From CBDAPE01 sp965198325 (GTDB taxonomy: Bacteria > Pseudomonadota > Alphaproteobacteria > UBA828 > JAPUJA01): a stretch of DNA of 64,000 nucleotides. Of the stretch, positions 61,377 to 64,000 are shown piece by piece; position 1 is the stretch's first letter, and the number at the start of each line of letters is the position of its first letter. Position numbers and translations under genes: made by a program. The notes under the pieces were generated by a model, which saw nothing but the letters and a program-made list of their open reading frames with translations, had not been told where the DNA came from and made no database searches. The DNA lies in assembly GCA_965198325.1 (NCBI GenBank), contig CBDAPE010000017.1, positions 1 through 64,000 of the forward strand. Reading direction: 5' to 3'.

Positions 61377-61429
61377 ATGGATACCCCTGCGCAGAATCGT
61401 TTTTCAGGACCTATTAGAGTTTTTCAGGA
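61268..61429. promoter_or_regulatory. Repeated ATCGTTTTTCA motifs at the Fic promoter and start
   Basis: Near-identical motifs lie at 61297-61310 and 61317-61330 (20 bp apart), and again at 61396-61409 and 61416-61429 (20 bp apart), with a weaker copy at 61268. The first pair is upstream of the start codon, the second just inside the gene. Such paired spacing on one DNA face suggests cooperative binding by a regulator. Confidence 0.5.
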
Positions 61430-62927
61430 ACGGCGCCTTCCCGTGACCGCGAGGCCGGCGGGCTACGCCGCGCTGATTGGGGCTTACGATCTGCGGGTGC
61501 CGCTTCCCCGGAAGCTCAGCGCCATTGGTGAACGGCACAGGCTCATGGAGCGAGACGGCTGGCGCATCTATTCGCCGCGCTACGAGCCGGACGCAAGCCT
61601 GGAAGGTCATCTCACCTTCGCTCTGAAACATGAAGGGCTGGACCTGGCCGTCGTCAAGAGGCTGTTTGCCGCGACCGGCCCCGCCCCCATCGCCGATCTG
61701 GTCAAGGCCAAGCCCACGGGCGCCTACGCCCGGCGTGTCTGGTTCCTCTATGAATGGCTGACCGAGACGCGGCTTGAGCTCCCGAACGCTGATCGCGGGG
61801 CCTACGCGTCAATCGTCGATCCAGACCAGCAATATGCGGTCCCCGCGGCAACGTCTTCGCGGCACCGGGTCAAGAACAATCTGCCCGGCACGCCGGTTTT
61901 TTGTCCGCTGGTGTTCCGCACGGAAGCGCTGGAGCGCCTTATCGCCACGGACCTGCAGGCGCACGCGCAGGAAGCCGTTGCCGCCGTGCCGCGCGATCTG
62001 CTGGCGCGCACGGCCGCTTTCCTGCTCCTCAAGGATTCGAAGTCAAGTTTCGCCATCGAGGGCGAGCATCCCCCGCAGGACCGCATCCAGCGATGGGCCC
62101 GCGCTATCGGCCAGGCCGGCCAGCAGCCGATCGATCATGACGAACTGCTACGTCTGCAACGCATCGTGATCGGTGATGCCCGCTTCGTCCATCTGGGTGT
62201 GCGGACCGAGGGAGGCTTTGTCGGTGAACATGACCGCGACTCGCGTATGCCAATCCCCGACCACATCAGCGCGCGGCCGGATGATCTGGTGCGGCTGATG
62301 GAGGGCATGGTTGCTTTCGACCGGGAAGCCTCCCAGCAGCTCGATCCGGTTGTAGCCGCATCGGTGCTGGCCTTCGGCTTTGTCTACATCCATCCTTTCG
62401 AGGACGGGAACGGCCGGCTGCACCGCTACCTGATTCACCACGTCCTGGCCCAGCGCGGTTTCAACCCGCCGGGGGTCGCATTTCCGGTATCGGCGGCGAT
62501 TCTGGACCGAATTGACGACTACCGCGCAGCGCTCGAAGACTACTCGCAGCGTCTGCTGCCGGCGGTGCAGTGGGAACCGACGGAACACGGCAATGTCCGG
62601 GTGTTGAACGATACCGGAGATTTCTACCGGTATTTCGATGCTACATCGCAAACCGAGTTCCTGTACGGTAGCGTGCAGCGGACTATCGAACTGGACTTGC
62701 CGCAAGAAGCAACATTTCTGAGGCGGTACGACGCGTTTCGGAACCATCTGAACCTGATCGTCGATATGCCAGATCGGCTGTCGGATCTCCTGTTCCGGTT
62801 CCTCCACCAGAACGGCGGCAAGCTGTCTCGCCGCAGGCGGGAAAGGGAATTCGCTGCCCTGACCGACGACGAGGTCGGGCGTATAGAAGCCATTTACCGG
62901 GAAGAATTCGCTGGCGACCATTGTTGA
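61377..62927 (+). CDS. Fic family protein (class II type AMPylase)
   Basis: The 516-residue protein contains the Fic core HPFEDGNGRLHRYLIHHVLA (catalytic His, the anion-binding GNGR). Upstream, at about residues 224-229, is the autoinhibitory motif SFAIEG ([S/T]xxxE[G/N]) typical of class II Fic proteins. A winged-helix-like C-terminal part follows (TFLRRYDAFRNHLNLIVDMP). Fic enzymes transfer AMP or other nucleotide parts to target proteins; the inhibitory Glu keeps it off until released. Start ATG 61377 gives the family-like opening NRFSGPIRVFQERRLPVTA. It is in an accessory area beside a Rad50-like ATPase. Confidence 0.9.
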   Translation: MDTPAQNRFSGPIRVFQERRLPVTARPAGYAALIGAYDLRVPLPRKLSAIGERHRLMERDGWRIYSPRYEPDASLEGHLTFALKHEGLDLAVVKRLFAATGPAPIADLVKAKPTGAYARRVWFLYEWLTETRLELPNADRGAYASIVDPDQQYAVPAATSSRHRVKNNLPGTPVFCPLVFRTEALERLIATDLQAHAQEAVAAVPRDLLARTAAFLLLKDSKSSFAIEGEHPPQDRIQRWARAIGQAGQQPIDHDELLRLQRIVIGDARFVHLGVRTEGGFVGEHDRDSRMPIPDHISARPDDLVRLMEGMVAFDREASQQLDPVVAASVLAFGFVYIHPFEDGNGRLHRYLIHHVLAQRGFNPPGVAFPVSAAILDRIDDYRAALEDYSQRLLPAVQWEPTEHGNVRVLNDTGDFYRYFDATSQTEFLYGSVQRTIELDLPQEATFLRRYDAFRNHLNLIVDMPDRLSDLLFRFLHQNGGKLSRRRREREFAALTDDEVGRIEAIYREEFAGDHC

Positions 62928-63056
62928 ACACGAGCAGAAGTCGGCCCGCGAGGGTGAGTAGCCGCGGCCGTTGTCGTCGGCTCGGAACAGGATTGTGCGA
63001 AATGATTGCATCCGAGCCAGCGGCGAGAGGACGATACAACCAAGAGGTGCTCGGCC

Positions 63057-64000
63057 ATGTCAGTTGCCGATAGCGAAGATGGCGGCGCTGCCGGGATGTC
63101 GCCGATCAATCTCATCGACTGCAGCCTGGAGGATTTGGTCGCGGCTCTATAGCACGAGCAGCCGATCGCCATGCTGGACGGTGGCCCGCCGTTCGTTCTT
63201 GAGAGCGACAACGCGCGCCGGATTTTCGCGTACTACGCCCGGCGCCGCGACTTGTGGCCGCGCGCCAAGACAGTGCAAGAACGCGAAATTGAAGAGATTC
63301 TGAAAGCCTTGGAAGAAGACCCTCCGGCCAAGAAGGCGACCGAGACAGCGGGCGGAGCGGAAACCAAGTTATGGGCCCTGCGGCGCGTCGAGGCGCACCG
63401 TTTCGGCGGTCTGCACAGGCATTGCGGGTTGGACGGTGAGGATCCCGAGACCTTCGTCGTCGAGGTCGACAGTGATGTCACGCTGATCAGCGGCTTCAAC
63501 GGGGCGGGCAAGACGGCTCTCCAAAACGTGATCATCTGGTGCCTGACAGGCCGCGCGCTCCGCTCACAACACATGCCGGACGAAGTGCACGAGCCGATGC
63601 AGGTCAATCGGGCAGGTGGTGACGAAGAGTGTGGCGCCGATGAGTCTGCACTGACGCTTCCACCCGTCGTGCCGATCCCATCGGCAGTCGATCTCGAAGT
63701 GCTCAACGATCAGCCGAAAATCGATACCTGGGCAAAGTTGACATTCCATGACGAAGGATCGGACAGCATTTGCGTCGTGCAGCGCGCGCTGACTGTCAGT
63801 GCGCGTGGCAAGATCAGCATGACCGTAACCGGGCTCGAAGACTTGGGCTTGCCAGACCTCGCCATCGAAGCGGGGACGCTGATGCCCGGAATTGCAGCCC
63901 ATATGCGCTTTGATGAAAAGACTACCTTTGCCGACGCGATAGCGCAGTTGACGGGACTCAAGCCACTGGAGGACTTGGGACGCCGGTCGGGGAGAGCAGT
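63057..64000 (+). pseudogene. Rad50/SMC-like AAA ATPase, partial at window end, with in-frame amber codon
   Basis: From ATG 63171 the frame is open to the window end (about 276 codons seen): an N-terminal part DGGPPFVLESDNARRIFAYY, then the ATPase core FGGLHRHCGLDGEDPETFVV with Walker A ISGFNGAGKTALQNVI, as in Rad50/SMC/RecF-type proteins. The same frame extends upstream to ATG 63057, which has an AAGAGGTG ribosome-binding site, but codon 32 is TAG (63150-63152): ...SLEDLVAAL-stop-HEQPIAMLDGG. The upstream residues fit as the true N-terminus, so the gene is either disrupted by a nonsense mutation, mis-sequenced, or initiated at 63171 without a clear Shine-Dalgarno. Confidence 0.7.

Overview
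The window comes from a GC-rich alphaproteobacterium, probably of the Rhodospirillales/Kiloniellales type. This is inferred from gene content: PhaR with a polyhydroxyalkanoate block, an ethylmalonyl-CoA pathway pair (ccr and a methylsuccinyl-CoA-type dehydrogenase), a CpdR-like response regulator, metX-metW divergent from a chorismate mutase-hisC-tyrA operon, DUF2125, and a B12-dependent ribonucleotide reductase. No rRNA, tRNA or CRISPR array was seen.

Layout. (1) 1-14.6 kb is accessory and rich in mobile elements. It holds a flavodoxin-fold quinone reductase, a UMF1-type transporter and an MFS transporter. Between the two transporters is a nested structure in which a group II intron (3958-5877) splits an IS6-family transposase that lies between two oppositely oriented ends of an IS5-like element. 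Further right are a DUF3489-DUF2924-large serine recombinase operon, IS256 and IS3 relics, a 411-bp internally deleted IS3 derivative, and the first copy of a 1579-bp IS1595-family element with a passenger gene. (2) 14.7-58.8 kb is mostly core metabolism with tight, overlapping operons, broken only by one IS21 element (38098-40615). (3) 58.9-64 kb is accessory again: an IS3 orfB relic, the second and inverted copy of the same IS1595 element, a Fic protein, and a Rad50/SMC-like ATPase that runs off the window and has an in-frame amber codon near its start.

How the core genes fit together. A gamma-glutamyltransferase-like gene and a RidA-fold gene run towards an acyl-CoA ligase-pyruvate carboxylase-ketopantoate reductase operon. 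An omega-aminotransferase and a PAS-GGDEF-EAL protein follow. A PHA block comes next: phaR facing a small gene that overlaps a PhaC-like gene, then an acetoacetyl-CoA reductase. Methionine (metX, metW) and aromatic amino acid genes (chorismate mutase, hisC, tyrA) are divergent. Cell-envelope and division genes follow (plsC, ydcF, ftsX, ftsE), then a zinc-ribbon protein and a CpdR-like regulator, then argH-lptM-lysA. The hbd-etfA-etfB genes and the ccr-mcd genes suit ethylmalonyl-CoA-pathway carbon assimilation, with EtfAB as the likely electron acceptor of the dehydrogenase.

Most notable observations: the intron can be removed on paper to restore an intact transposase reading frame; the intron maturase carries a frameshift that cuts off its last ~36 residues; two near-identical IS1595 elements with an unknown passenger gene bracket ~44.7 kb in inverted orientation; a 21-bp phased repeat lies downstream of the recombinase operon; and the Fic/ATPase region at the right edge is a possible defence or toxin locus. 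I cannot claim a proven new system from sequence alone.
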